Source of the DNA: Grosmannia clavigera kw1407
Taxonomy: Eukaryota; Ascomycota; Sordariomycetes; Ophiostomatales; Ophiostomataceae
Assembly: GCF_000143105.1 (NCBI RefSeq)
Contig: NW_014040765.1
Coordinates: 682,001-746,000 of the forward strand
DNA: 64,000 nucleotides
Direction: 5' to 3'
The notes below the pieces were generated by a model. It had not been told where the DNA came from, searched no databases, and saw only the letters and a list, made by a program, of their open reading frames with translations. Shown in pieces: positions 36,044-47,050 of this stretch; positions within the stretch are counted from its first letter, which is position 1; each line of letters opens with the position of its first letter. Position numbers and translations under genes: made by a program.

Positions 36044-37165
36044 TCACCGGCTCTTTTTGGACTCCACGACGACCGGGTCGTAAATGCGGTCGTCTTCGCC
36101 CTCAACCTCCTTGATGATATCCTCCATGACGTCGACCTGCTGCTTCCACGTCTCCTTGCTCATCTTGGCCTTCTTGTCAAAGACGGCTTTATCGGGGCAA
36201 CGGTAGCTGCCGCCGATGCGGTCCCACAGGGTAAAGTACTGCCCGTAGTTGTAGTTGAACGCATAGTGATGAACACTGTGGCAGGCTGCACCGTTGATAA
36301 TTGGGTTGTCCGAGACGAACTCGCCGTCGTGGATCATGATAGTCCAAAAGTTGATGATGATGAACAGAGCCAGGTACGCCCACTTCTGCAGCGGCAGGAT
36401 CATGGGGTAGATGTGGTAGGGCAGGCTCTGCATCCAGCCGTCGACGGGGTGGAAAGCGTACGAGGCAAAGGGTGTGGGCATGATCCACTTGTGGTGCGGC
36501 TTGTGCAGGTTCTTGTAGATAGCGGGATGGTGGAGCCCGCGGTGAATCATGTAGACGAACATGTCGGTGAAGAAGAGGAAGAAGGGCATCTGCGCAATGT
36601 CGTACCACCGGCCAGGGCCGTCAGAGGTATGTTCATACAGCTTGCCGTAGCCGCGGACCTCGGCGAGGAAAAAAGGCGCAGTGAGCAGCGCCATGACGGG
36701 CATAGCCGTGCTGGCCTGCTTGATCTCCAGCCACACCTGGTTCTTCAGGTACTTAGGGTGTTCGGCCGTTTTCTTATCGAAGATGACAACGTAAGAGAGA
36801 GTCGAGAAGAGGAAGTAAGTAAATAGTCCAAAGATCCTGCGTGAATAATATTGATTAGCCGACAGGCACTGGTCGGAGGAAGTAGGAAACGCGACCAGTA
36901 CAGACAAGACTCACCAGGTTATCAAGAACAGAGAAATGTACTGCCGAAGCATGTTGTCGCGGTTCCAGGCGCTCATGTAGGCATACTTGCTCGGCTCCAG
37001 TGTGAATAGGAAAGACGTCGGCTTGTAGGTCCAGGACGAGAGAGCGGTGGCATTGCCGCCAAAATCACTGCTCGCTAGGTTGTACGGAGCAGACGGCGCG
37101 GGAAGCAGCGTAGAGTAGACATAGTCGAACCCGTACGTGTCCATGATCTCAAGTGCGATATCCAT
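36044..37165 (-). CDS. erg3: Delta(7)-sterol C-5(6)-desaturase
   Basis: Two exons, 37165-36915 and 36836-36044, 347 aa. The three histidine clusters that hold the di-iron centre of the fatty-acid-hydroxylase superfamily are present: HRGLHH, HKPHHK and HSVHH. Between them lie PTPFASYAFHPVDGW and a pair of hydrophobic helices (LALFIIINFWTIMI). C-5 sterol desaturase puts the C5-C6 double bond into episterol on the way to ergosterol, in the ER membrane. ATG 37165 is the first in frame; the open frame upstream begins only with a TTG. Loss of this enzyme is a known route to altered azole response, so the intact motifs are worth noting. Confidence 0.94.
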
Positions 37166-38137
37166 GACGGCAGTCTTGGAGATCGAATATGGCCGGATTG
37201 GCAAGACGGGGAAATCAGGGGTTGCAGCCAATTAGAGCGACTTGGCTCGTAAAAGACGAATTGGCAACGCAATAGTGCCCAAGATGCTGGGGAGGGCGGG
37301 AGAGGAAAGCGAATGGGGGGGAGAGGGGGGAGAGAAGGACAAGAGAGGGAAAAAGAATGTAGAAGCCGAAAGGCGGAGGAGGGTATGTAAATAGAGGGTC
37401 GAGGGAGATTGGCGCACTGCCGTGTCGAAGAAGCCCCTTCTATACTTTTTTTGCGATCGCTTTCGGATTTAACCCAACTACCCGCGTTGATGCTGTCTTA
37501 GCGCGCATGCGAATTGGCTTCAGGGGGTTTTGTTCAATTGGGAGCGGAGAAGCAACAGGCCTTGGCAGCACTGTTGTTTGCGTAAAGCAGCGAGAAGAAC
37601 CCCTAGGATTGTCGCGAGGCAGAAGGCCAATGGAGTGAAGAACTGAAGAAGCAATTGCTTGTTTGTGGCAGACACTCTATATATGAAGTTTAAAACGCCT
37701 ACCCACTATAACACAGCTTCACCAGACGGAAGGGAGGTTCCAGTAAAATCAGCAGACACCCCGAATCCTCACCTGTTTTCTGCTGTCATCGTTCGGCTTA
37801 AGAACTGGAAGGACGATCGGCGACCAGCGGCGCTGCTGCCCAGCAAGTGGTAGGCACCACTGCCGGATCTCTGAGATCCCGAACAGGGAGGCCAGAGATT
37901 TGGCTGTAGGAAATGGCGTGTTCCGTCATATTGTTGAGTGGGTCGCGTACTCGTACTCGTATTAGTGTTCAAAAATGCAATTATCAGAAGCGAAAACGAA
38001 TATATGCGCAAAAGGAGAAATCTAGCCGTTCAACGAAACGTATTATTAAGGCTCCAAGTTAGATATATGTAAGATAATATTGGGAAAAATGCTATGAAAA
38101 AAAACGGCTTGTTATTTCCCGCCAACGGCCCTCTGCC
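37166..38137. other. Intergenic region upstream of Erg3
   Basis: 972 bp between the Erg3 ATG and the stop of the UstYa-family gene. It holds G-rich/purine-rich leader sequence at 37290-37390 (pyrimidine-rich on the Erg3 strand). No coding frame supported. Confidence 0.45.
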
Positions 38138-39184
38138 TCAAACATTGTGGTCCCAAGACACAGTATGATCCACGGCCCACGTGCGGATGGCTTCGAAGTT
38201 ACGACACGTATGCAGAGTGTTGAAGTCGGGCCAGTAGTCGTCATCAGGAAAGCCGTACTCGGGGAACAGCTTGAAGGTGAAGACGCCAATGTCGCTCTGG
38301 CACATGAGATTTGTCCGCAGCGTCTCAATGCAATGGTCTGGACTTTCTGTTAGCGCGGACTCTTTCTTAGAAGAGGACCGTTTTCGGCTTCGTCGGCCTC
38401 TGATCTGCTTACCGACATGTCCCATCAGGTCCTCTTTGCTCTCCGCCTCGCCAACGTCACCTCCGTGCTCCTTATAGTAATCCTTGTACACAGCCTGCCG
38501 AACCAGGTTTAGACAGTGGAGCTGGTGAAAGACTTCCAGTGCGGCCCGGTAGCCGACCTCTCCGGTCTTTGGGTGGGCGATCTTTAGCGAGTTTCGTGGA
38601 AGTCCGAGGTCGTCGAGCTCTTTCTCCGAGATCATCGTATCACCGACTGTTTCATTCCATTGGTTAGTAATTGTTCGGCATACATACGCTTGGTCCACCC
38701 CTCACCCAGATTAGCTTTATTGTTTGGGCAATACGTACTGTCATTTGCAATATAATCCCATGCCAGGTCAACTTCAGGCCCGTAGCCTACAAAAGGGCCT
38801 TCCACGACGGGTGTCAGGTTGGTGAACCGGGTAGTCTCATACTTGACCACATTCGCGGCGGGGGCTGTGAGAGCAGAATATTAGAGGCAGATTTCACAGA
38901 AATTGTGTACCGCAGATGGGCGGAATGAGCTCACAGTACGACGAGTACAGTTTTGTGTACAAGGTATCGTCTGGCTTTGCAGTGCGTGCGCAGAAAGAGA
39001 CGGCGAAGAGTGTGCCGGAGACGGTGAGCAGCACGGCATGGATCAGCCAAGACCAGTGGCTGCTAAGTTGACGGCGGGCTTTAGGAATGACGCCATCCCA
39101 GTCTGAGTCGCTGCTTAATGTACGGCTGAATGATGCTCCATCCTTCTCCTCATCGAGAGGGACTGAGTGGTAAAGCTTAGGCAT
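38138..39184 (-). CDS. UstYa-family (DUF3328) oxidase-like membrane protein
   Basis: Four exons, 39184-38935, 38864-38739, 38646-38413 and 38337-38138, 269 aa. A cytosolic N-terminal tail precedes one transmembrane helix (about 44-65, WSWLIHAVLLTVSGTLFAVS), giving a type II topology. The family's two HxxHC motifs are present: HQLHC at 166-170 and HVDHC at 202-206, the latter cut by the last intron. Around them lie the usual FHQLHCLN and DHCIETLRTNLMC contexts and a final WPDFNTLHTCRNFEAI block. In ustiloxin, phomopsin, asperipin and epichloecyclin pathways such proteins are needed for oxidative cyclisation of peptides released from repeat precursors; others act in NRPS clusters. The gene is complete. 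It lies divergently from the repeat-protein gene at 41283, 2.1 kb away, with no gene between them. Substrate unknown. Confidence 0.9.
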
Positions 39185-41282
39185 AATGGGAGGAAAAGAT
39201 ACGGGATATAAGCTAAAAATCGATTAGGTGAATAGCAAAGAAGGGAGAATGGACACACGGTGCACAGCACGTCGTCGAGTGAAAGGCATGCAAGACAAGA
39301 CAATCAAACAAATGGTCTCGCTCTACGAGACCAGAAAAACACCCCTGCAGAACGAACTGGTGAGAATTAGGGATGGGAAGTGAGGTGAAGAAGAGAAGGT
39401 AAAGCCAGTGGGTAGAAAAAGAAGCAGGAAGGAAAAGACGAACAACGGACAAGAGGCAGGTAAATCATACAGTGGTGGGTAACTCTTCCATAGGAAAGAA
39501 AAGACGAACAGAAGGGGGGGCTCGCAAAATCAATTACGGGTTACGAGGGTAAGCTGGAGAGACAGAAATAGTGGAAACCGGAGCGGCAGATGTAAACGGC
39601 AGCCAAGAGGGCATCAACAGCAGGCCCAATCGTTTCCGCCGAGATCAAGAAGGCTCAAGCGCAGACGAAACGTTTGATGTTTGTGCTCTGGATACCACAG
39701 ACTACGAGACAGATTAGGCATGGCGAACTATGGGATTAAGGTTGTATACTCCGTACACATAGTAGTGACTACGGGGCAAATCATGAATGCGGAGTACCAA
39801 GTAGCACGTATAACAGCAGTACCTGGCCCAGACTTAACTGCTACCATGTACTCCGTACTATGGAGGTGCCAAAACACGGATGCCCTCGTATTTGCATCCC
39901 TAAGGAGTACGGTTTTATCCGACCGCCAAGGTTGCATCTGTGTGGAACTCGTCATTGACAGCGCTTCCCTCTTCCAGAGAGCTGCCAATTGGACCCTTGG
40001 CGGTCCACCTCACCTGAAACCCATGTGGACATGCTGATGCAGCCGGTCTTGTCGCGAGGCTAAGCTTTCTCTCCGTTTCAGTTGGATTAGTCACATAGCT
40101 CCTACCTGCGGGGACTAGCGTCGTTTCAAAATGCGCATCGCGTAGCCATGGGAATCCCCAATTTCGACTAGTTATATATCGTCTTTTCACACTGGCTTAT
40201 CTTCATCACAACCTCTTACAAGTCAGTGCTGTGGCTCCGTCCCAATTTTTCAGGACCCTCTGCCGCAAGCTGCTGCTTCGGAGGTTTTTGCGGATTTGTA
40301 GAATTCATAGCCGTTGTCAACCCATGCTTCTTAATGCAGCTTCGTGTCGATGCCAACAATCGACAGCCATACCTTGAAGCATGACAACCTCGAGACCGCC
40401 GTTTGCTTGTGTCTTACCTATGATGCACAATCCGGCTTCGGCGCTCCCTGTGCTGGCTCTATACGTCAAGAGCTCAAAGTGTACCCCTGGAGCTTTGCCC
40501 CTTTTGCTTGGTGCCAAACAGTCAAGAGAGCCGGCCCCTTTCCAGATGAAAACGCCCCTGGCTTGGAGTAAGATCCGATAGCATGGGCGGCAATCTAAAA
40601 AAAAGCCAAACATTCCGGGCTGGGGAGGAAATAACTACTGGATGGCATCTGGCCCCTGTTTCCCTATCCTTCTTTCCCTGTCACCGCCCCTCTTCCCTGC
40701 GCCCCCCAGATAAGGCAGAGTTGCAGCGCCAGACAAAACAAGGTTTGACAGGAAGGACTCAGAAAGATGAGGGGAAAAATCAAAGCACCCTGTTTTTGGC
40801 CAATTCCCATCTTGAGACACGTCTCGCCTGCACAAGCTTACAGCTCCGGATCCTGTCTTTCCCTGCCCCCTCACCCTCCCCATACACCTCGGTAGTCATG
40901 TTGGTTGCCGGTCAGTGCCATTGGTAGTTGGGGGTTGACGACATGGTCGTCACTGGCTGTGTACTCTGCTGGCCGCCCCGACTTCTCTGTCTGCTGGCTC
41001 GGTGTATATAATATACAAGTATCAGCCATTCCAAATTTACCATTTTCCTTCTTCATTCTCTGCATCCTCTTCTTCGTTCTCTTCTTCATCAGTCAGGTAT
41101 CTTCCCGGTCGAAGTCCTCTCAGTTTTCCCTTCTCTATATCTCGCTTTTTTGCAACTTTCTTCCCTGCAAAGTGCATATTCAACCATTTAGCTGCAGGCC
41201 AGCAATTTTCTGTTAACTTGCTCATACCTTTGAAACCTGCTCACCCTCCTTTCTAAGAAGGTCAACTCCCACAACATACAAA
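39185..41282. other. Shared upstream region of the UstYa-family gene and the repeat-protein gene
   Basis: 2.1 kb between two divergent ATGs with no supported gene. It has TACTCCGTA at 39747 and 39849. A G-rich stretch at 39505-39520 and a long C/T-rich leader at 41040-41280, next to the repeat-protein ATG, are also visible. Confidence 0.5.
41005..41015 (+). promoter_or_regulatory. TATA-like box of the repeat-protein gene
   Basis: TATATAATATA lies 268 bp before the ATG and is followed by a pyrimidine-rich leader (CTTCTTC runs at 41047-41095). A strong TATA box plus CT-rich leader is typical of strongly expressed, regulated fungal genes. Evidence is sequence form and place only. Confidence 0.5.
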
Positions 41283-42299
41283 ATGCACAGCCCTTCATTT
41301 GTTCAGCTGGCCCTTGGTGGCCTGGCTGCTTCTTCAGCTGTGGCAGCTTACCAGCCTTCTACAGGTGCTCTTTCGGCCCGCCATGTTGCGTCGCTGCTCG
41401 CGATTGCGGGTCCAGCCCTGGGTGCACCGACAATGATGGGCCTCGACAGACGAGAGCCTCACCATGCCGGCAAGAAGACCACACATAAGGCTAATGCTCG
41501 TGATGAGGAAGAGCTCGAGGCTCGTGAGGAGGACTTGGAGACCTGGGATGAGGAGCTCGTGACTCGTGAGCCGCACCACGCTGGCAAGAAGACGAAGCAC
41601 GCCAATGCCACTGAGAAAGCTGAGAAAGCTGACAAGGCCGACAAGAACGCCCGTGAGGTGATCCTGGAGGATCGCGAGCCTCACCATGCCGGCAAGAAAA
41701 CGACGCACAAGGCTAATGCTCGTGATGAGGAGGAGCTTGAGGCTCTCGAAGAGGACTTGGAGACTGGGGATGAGGAGCTCGAGGCCCGAGAGGAGCAGCT
41801 GGAGACTCGTGAGCCGCACCACGCTGGCAAGAAGACGAAGCACGCCAATGCCACTGAGAAGGCCGACAAGGCCGACAAGGCCGACAAGAACGCCCGTGAG
41901 GTGATCCTAGAGGATCGCGAGCCTCATCATGCCGGCAAGAAGACGACGCACAAGGCCAATGCTCGTGATTTCGAGGTTGAGGCTCGCGACCCCCACCACG
42001 CTGGCAAGAAGACGACGCACAAGGCCAATGCCCGTGACGTTGAGATCGAGGCCCGTGAGCCTCACCACGCCGGCAAGAAGACGACGCACAAAGCCAACGC
42101 TCGCGATGAGGAATCGCTGGAGACCCGTGAGCCCCACCACGCCGGAAAGAAGACGACGCACAAGGCCAATGCCCGTGATGTTGAGGTCGAGGCCCGTGAG
42201 CCGCACCACGCAGGTTTGTGAACCCTACCATCCCCATCATCGTCTCATCCAGCTAACACAATGCGAATAGGCAAGAAGACAAAGGGCAAGAACGCTTAA
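41283..42299 (+). CDS. Secreted repeat protein with nine PHHAGKKT cassettes; candidate RiPP-type peptide precursor
   Basis: Two exons, 41283-42213 and 42271-42299 (57 bp intron with CTAAC branch site), 319 aa. Residues 1-22 form a signal peptide (MHSPSFVQLALGGLAASSAV), and a second hydrophobic stretch spans about 34-52. The only RR (56-57) then stands directly before the first cassette. The rest is nine copies of R-(E/D)-PHHAGKKT. Six continue as THKANAR and two as KHANAT; the last ends in KGKNA and the stop. Acidic spacers rich in EE/EA/LE separate them. There are no cysteines, one Tyr (23) and one Trp (88). I recognise no named family. The architecture is like precursors that Kex2 cuts into many small peptides (pheromones, GigA/UstA-type RiPPs), and a UstYa-family gene sits upstream. 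A metal-binding His-rich wall protein is the main alternative. Gene model sure; role inferred. Confidence 0.82.
41451..42213 (+). repeat. Tandem coding repeats (PHHAGKKT cassettes), two orders
   Basis: Two long units, residues 57-130 (41451-41672) and 131-211 (41673-41915), each hold a TTHKANAR-type and a KHANAT-type cassette plus the shared EKADKADKNAREVILED-like linker. They differ by a 7-residue insertion and point changes. Four short units of about 23-24 residues follow (from 41916), then the terminal partial cassette that continues in exon 2. All nine PHHAGKKT blocks are identical at protein level and vary at third codon positions. Confidence 0.9.
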
Positions 42300-44442
42300 T
42301 GCGGTGCTATGACCAGGCGTACACTCACAGCGTGTGCCTGTAGTCTTGCATGTTCATGTCAATTCTGTATTTATTCTGTTTTAGTGGGACCTCTTGTTCT
42401 CTGAGGTCGTGCAGTGTTGATGTATGGCGTCTAAATATCAAGTTTCTGATCGTTCATTTGTGACTCTTTGAGCGGAGTTTTGTGATTTGAGTACGGAGTA
42501 TAATCCGAGGATAATGCTATTGTGATTATCTAATCTATGCAATCCCGTGACTTACAGTCATGCATGAATGCTCCGTATGTACGGAGTACGGAGTACTGAA
42601 TGTATTACGTAACGATGCTTGTCCGGTGGCGCACTATAATTTGGAGGATCTTCAAACTTGTAATGCCATTGACAGTCGTAAATGGGACCGGACGTTATCT
42701 GCCGGCTTACTGGGCTGCACATGACCTGCCCCTGCTCCTGCTTACATGCATATTCGACGGCCGGATGCTACTCGTAGTTGCATGTGCATCGTTTATGCTC
42801 GACAAGTCGCCGACTCACACCTCGCTCTCGTTGTGCTGTCACGACTGTCTTACTATCCCGCACTCCGTACTTCCTACTATGTACGCGTCCAGGCCCACTC
42901 TTACTACTGGGCCCCGACCATCCGCGCCACGCGAAGGCACCCAGGCTGATGGATGGTCTTTGTTCCACTCCTCGCAAGGCACAGGCAGACGCACCTCGTA
43001 CATAGTGCATTGTAAGTGGCGTTCTGCGGTGTACGCAGTGTGACCTCACGCTCCTGTGGACTGCATGCCGACAGCTGTCCCCCGGCTTGTTTCATCCTCT
43101 GGGCGTTTGCTCACGTCTCGAAGCGGACACGAGTCCGGCGAGTCTCCTCCTGAGGCGGGCATCGGAAAAAATCGGTCCCGCTGTGCTCGTAAGACGCTCC
43201 GGGCTGTGTGTATGGCCCAAATACGGAGCACGGTCTACGAGGCGATACGAGTTCACGGGTGCGCTGCCCGTGACACAGACTACACCGGTGGCATGCACCA
43301 GCACACAGTAGCCGCGCCCGTCTTCTTTAATGGCCACGGCCAGATGTAGATAGATATAGATACCTTTCCCTTACCAGGACAACCGTTCGGCTTATGTACG
43401 CCATCCGTAGTACTCCATAGCGCTTTCTTAGCGGGCTCAGCACCCCTCTGTTTCCTCCAATTCAACAGCCCACATTTCCGAGCTCCACCCTCCCTCCGGC
43501 CTGAGAGCACGGCCCCCACTTAGTGCGGAAAAGAAAGACAGGAGAAAACGGATAGCGCCAGGCTGCGAGGGCGATAAATTCAATAAAATCCGTCGGGCCA
43601 TAACAGGGGCCAATTTCCCTGCATCTGCCCTGTGCATGTCCCCAAAAGAAAGCAGCAGCGAGTCAGAGGAAGGGAAGCTGCACTCCCGCACAAGCCCACA
43701 GGCCAACCAGATGTGGTGCACTACTGAGCCGGGGCCTATCTTGCTCTTCCCGCACAGGCAAAATAAAAAAATAAAACGAAGCTGTAAAATCGATCAAATC
43801 GCCCGGCTAGCCATAAAAGGAACGGCCTGCCCTGCGGTCGCCTTGGACTAACCAAAACCCCAAACTCCCAACCTCTTGCTTCCCCCTCCCTTTCCAACAC
43901 GACAGACAGCTTTTACCTTCTTTCCCTTCTGGCACACCCCCCCTAGTTTGCGCTTCCCTGTGGCTCTTCCTGCCCAAACAAAACCATCGCAACTAAGGAT
44001 TTTTCTCCTCGTCAATCTTCTGCCTTTCCACAAAATCCAACCTCCAAACATCTTTCCATCAACATTGTCACAACCACTACACCATTCATCTTCTGCTCGC
44101 CTTTCGCCTTTCGGCTCTCGGCAACCCCTTCTTCCTCCCCCTTCTCCCCCACCCTTTTCTTCCTTTTCTTCCGCAACTTTTAGCGCCCGTTTTTCGTGTG
44201 CTTGTCCTCGACTCGATTCGACTTTATTTACCCCATCCTATCAACAGCACTACAAGCATAGGGGGAAACGAGAAGAGCTCCGTCCAGACAAAGTCGATCG
44301 GCTGCATCGCCGGCCGGTTATTTCGATATATCTGTCTCGTGTGTTTGCTCGTGCAGCTTGCTCATAGCGACTTGGATTCGCTGCTGTCACCTCTGTCTTG
44401 TCCTTTTGCATCGTCTGAAAGCTCCTGTGCATTATTGTCATA
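42300..44442. other. Intergenic region and long CT-rich Tup1 leader
   Basis: 2.1 kb. TACGGAGTA occurs at 42492 and twice, overlapping, at 42580-42595. From about 43850 to 44442 the plus strand is strongly pyrimidine-rich, as expected for a long 5' leader of the Tup1 gene. No other gene supported. Confidence 0.5.
42580..42595. repeat. Overlapping double TACGGAGTA motif
   Basis: TACGGAGTACGGAGTA: two copies of the window-wide 9-mer overlapping by two bases, about 280 bp after the repeat-protein stop. Confidence 0.8.
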
Positions 44443-46490
44443 ATGTCTATGTACGGTGGCCATCGCGGGATGGGCGCTGTCCCTCCCAGCAATGGAGGTG
44501 GTCGTCTCAATGAGCTCCTCGACCAGATTCGCTCCGAGTTTGAATCTCAGATGCGCGCCAGTGAGAACTACGAGCATCAGAGTGAGTCCATCTCCCATCT
44601 CTCGTATCTCTGCCTCTTTTATCGATTTTATACTTTCCCCCAAAGCTTGAACTTTTGTATGCCGACCGCAAGGCTAATAGCTATTCCTCACAGTCCAGCA
44701 ACAGGTCAACGAGATGCAGCTCATCCGCGAAAAGGTCTACACCATGGAGCAGACGCACATCAACGTGAAGCAGAAGTGAGCACAGCTTGGCCTCTTGATC
44801 GACTAAGAGCCGTGGTACGTGACGTGACGGCTGACAGTTTTGTTTGCATAGATACGAGGAAGAGATTGCCCTGCTTCGTCGCCAGCTCGGAGAACGTGGT
44901 GGTCCTCAAGGCCCCATGTCGGGTCCGCCTCAGCACGGCGGCCCGCCACAGCCACCGAATCTCGGGATGGGAAATAATGTCTTCGCCGCTATCATGGCCG
45001 GCCAGGGAGGCCAGTCTGGCCTTGCACCACCGCCGCCGCAGGACCAGCAACCTCCGCCACACCAGCTGCAGCAGCAGCCACCTCCAGGCCTTCAGGGCCC
45101 TCCTCCTCCACCTCCACCATCTCAGCCATTTGGCCAGCAGCAATACGGCCAGCCTCCTGCACCGGGTGGCTTCCCGTCGCAGCCTCCTCCCAGCACGGCT
45201 TCGCCTGGTCCGGTTAAGCGCCCCATTGGCAGGCCGCCTGCGGGTGGTCCAGCCACTCCTCAGATCAACACTCCAGTGCCATATCCTGGCCCGGGCCAGT
45301 CACCCCAGGTGGCGTCGCACCCTACGCCCGATCACGCGCGCATGCAGATGGCTCCGGCCAACCACGGAAATAACGCTCTGGGCGACGTGGACCTGGAGCG
45401 CCTGCCGGCACACTACAAAAAAACGCGGGATGACTGGTTTGTGATCTTCAACCAGCACGTGCCCCGTGTGCTGGACGTGGATCTGGTGCACACGCTGCAG
45501 CACGAGAGCGTTGTATGCTGCGTCCGCTTCAGCGCAGACGGCAAATACGTGGCGACGGGCTGCAACCGCTCGGCACAGATCTACGACGTGCAGACGGGCG
45601 AGAAGCTCTGCGTGCTCCAGGACGACTCGGTGGACATCTCGGGCGACCTCTACATTCGGAGCGTGTGCTTCAGTCCGGATGGCAAGTACCTCGCCACGGG
45701 TGCAGAGGACAAGCTTATCCGTGTCTGGGACATCCAGTCGCGCACGATCCGGAACACGTTTGCAGGCCATGAACAGGACATTTACTCGCTCGACTTTGCA
45801 CGCGACGGCCGGACGATTGCGTCTGGAAGCGGCGACAGGACGGTACGCCTTTGGGACATTGAGACGGGCCAGAGCGTTCTCACTCTGACGATTGAGGATG
45901 GTGTGACGACGGTGGCCATCTCTCCGGACACGAAGTATGTTGCGGCCGGCTCGTTGGACAAGAGCGTGCGCGTGTGGGACATCCAGCACGGCTATCTGGT
46001 GGAGCGGCTGGAGGGCCCGGATGGCCACAAAGACAGCGTCTATAGCGTTGCATTTTCACCGAACGGCAAGGACCTTGTCAGCGGCAGTCTGGACAAGACG
46101 ATCAAGATGTGGGAGCTCGCGGCCCCACGGGGGATTCCGAACCAGGGCCCTAAGGGTGGCCGCTGCGTGAAGACATTCGAGGGACACCGGGTACGTGGAC
46201 ATGTTCCTTGTTCTGCTTCTGCTTCTGCGTCTTCTGCTTCCCGCTAACAAGATAAACAGGACTTTGTGCTTTCCGTGGCGCTCACGCCCGATGCCGCATG
46301 GGTCATGTCAGGCTCGAAGGACCGGGGCGTCCAGTTCTGGGATCCGCGCACAGGCAACACGCAGCTCATGCTGCAGGGCCACAAGAACTCTGTCATCTCG
46401 GTGGCTCCCAGCCCGGCAGGCAGCTACTTTGCCACGGGTTCTGGCGACATGCGCGCTCGCATCTGGTCATACAGCCGCTACCATGCCTAG
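44443..46490 (+). CDS. Tup1-family transcriptional corepressor (rco-1/TupA)
   Basis: Four exons, 44443-44581, 44694-44775, 44852-46190 and 46260-46490, 596 aa. The N-terminal coiled coil (LNELLDQIRSEFESQMRASE, then EMQLIREKVYTMEQTH and YEEEIALLRRQL) is the Tup1 tetramerisation/Ssn6-binding domain. A Pro/Gln/Gly-rich linker follows (about 90-220). It is succeeded by a seven-bladed WD40 propeller, from LVHTLQHESVVCCVRFSADG to the last ARIWSYSRYHA. WD signatures such as LIRVWDIQSRTI, TVRLWDIETG and SVRVWDIQHG are clear. With Ssn6/Cyc8, this factor represses glucose-, conidiation- and secondary-metabolism-related genes. The CT-rich leader is about 600 bp. The product is a global regulator and says nothing specific about the repeat-protein gene upstream. 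Confidence 0.95.
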
Positions 46491-47050
46491 GAAGCTTATG
46501 GGTATGAGCACGGTTTGTGGCACAGTTTCTAAAGCAGCCTGTCCGGTGACGTCGGAGAGCCAGCAAAAGACGGAAAGCACGACGGGCGTGCTTTGCTTCT
46601 ATGCTTCATTACTGTCTTGTGCTCGGTCGCATCGCCCTGCTTATTTATTGTATTGTGGTTTTTCGTGTTTTTCGTGCGGCCAACAGATATCACATCGACG
46701 TCGACGTATTGGCGGTAGGGCTAGGAAGAGACATGGCGTTTGGAAGAAACGCAAAAAACAAGAGCCAAGAACCCCCTTTTCACCAGTGTGTCAAATGATT
46801 TTCAGGCCCTTTTCCTATTTTCTTTTAACGCTTTAACTTCGGATGGGAGGAAGGATGAAGGGAGGCTTCTGATCAGGGACGGGTTTCAAGCGCGTTCTCG
46901 TTGTTCTGTAAAGTAAAGAATAGGTTAGGTCTTTTTGGTAGCTATTTAAACGGTGATCACAGATGGCTGTTACTTGCATTGGGGTATCGTAAGAGGTATA
47001 AGTAAAAACAGCAGAAACGGTTGAAAGCAGAGCATCTTATCTGCCAAGCT
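46491..47050. other. Convergent 3' spacer Tup1/Rmp1
   Basis: 560 bp between the two stops. It contains the 3' UTRs only, as far as I can see. Confidence 0.45.

Noticed and set aside
40317..40613. Frames between the UstYa-family gene and the repeat gene, considered as a possible third cluster gene.
   Set aside because: Overlapping short frames on both strands of similar length, no motif, no good start; nothing like a methyltransferase, protease or second DUF3328 protein.
41334..42240. Minus-strand ORFs opposite the repeat gene.
   Set aside because: They repeat only because the sense strand repeats. The sense strand has the ATG, signal peptide, intron and stop.
41283..42299. Reading the repeat gene as an alpha-pheromone precursor.
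   Set aside because: The cassettes lack the Trp/Cys pattern of Sordariomycete alpha-type pheromones and the KR sites between repeats are missing.
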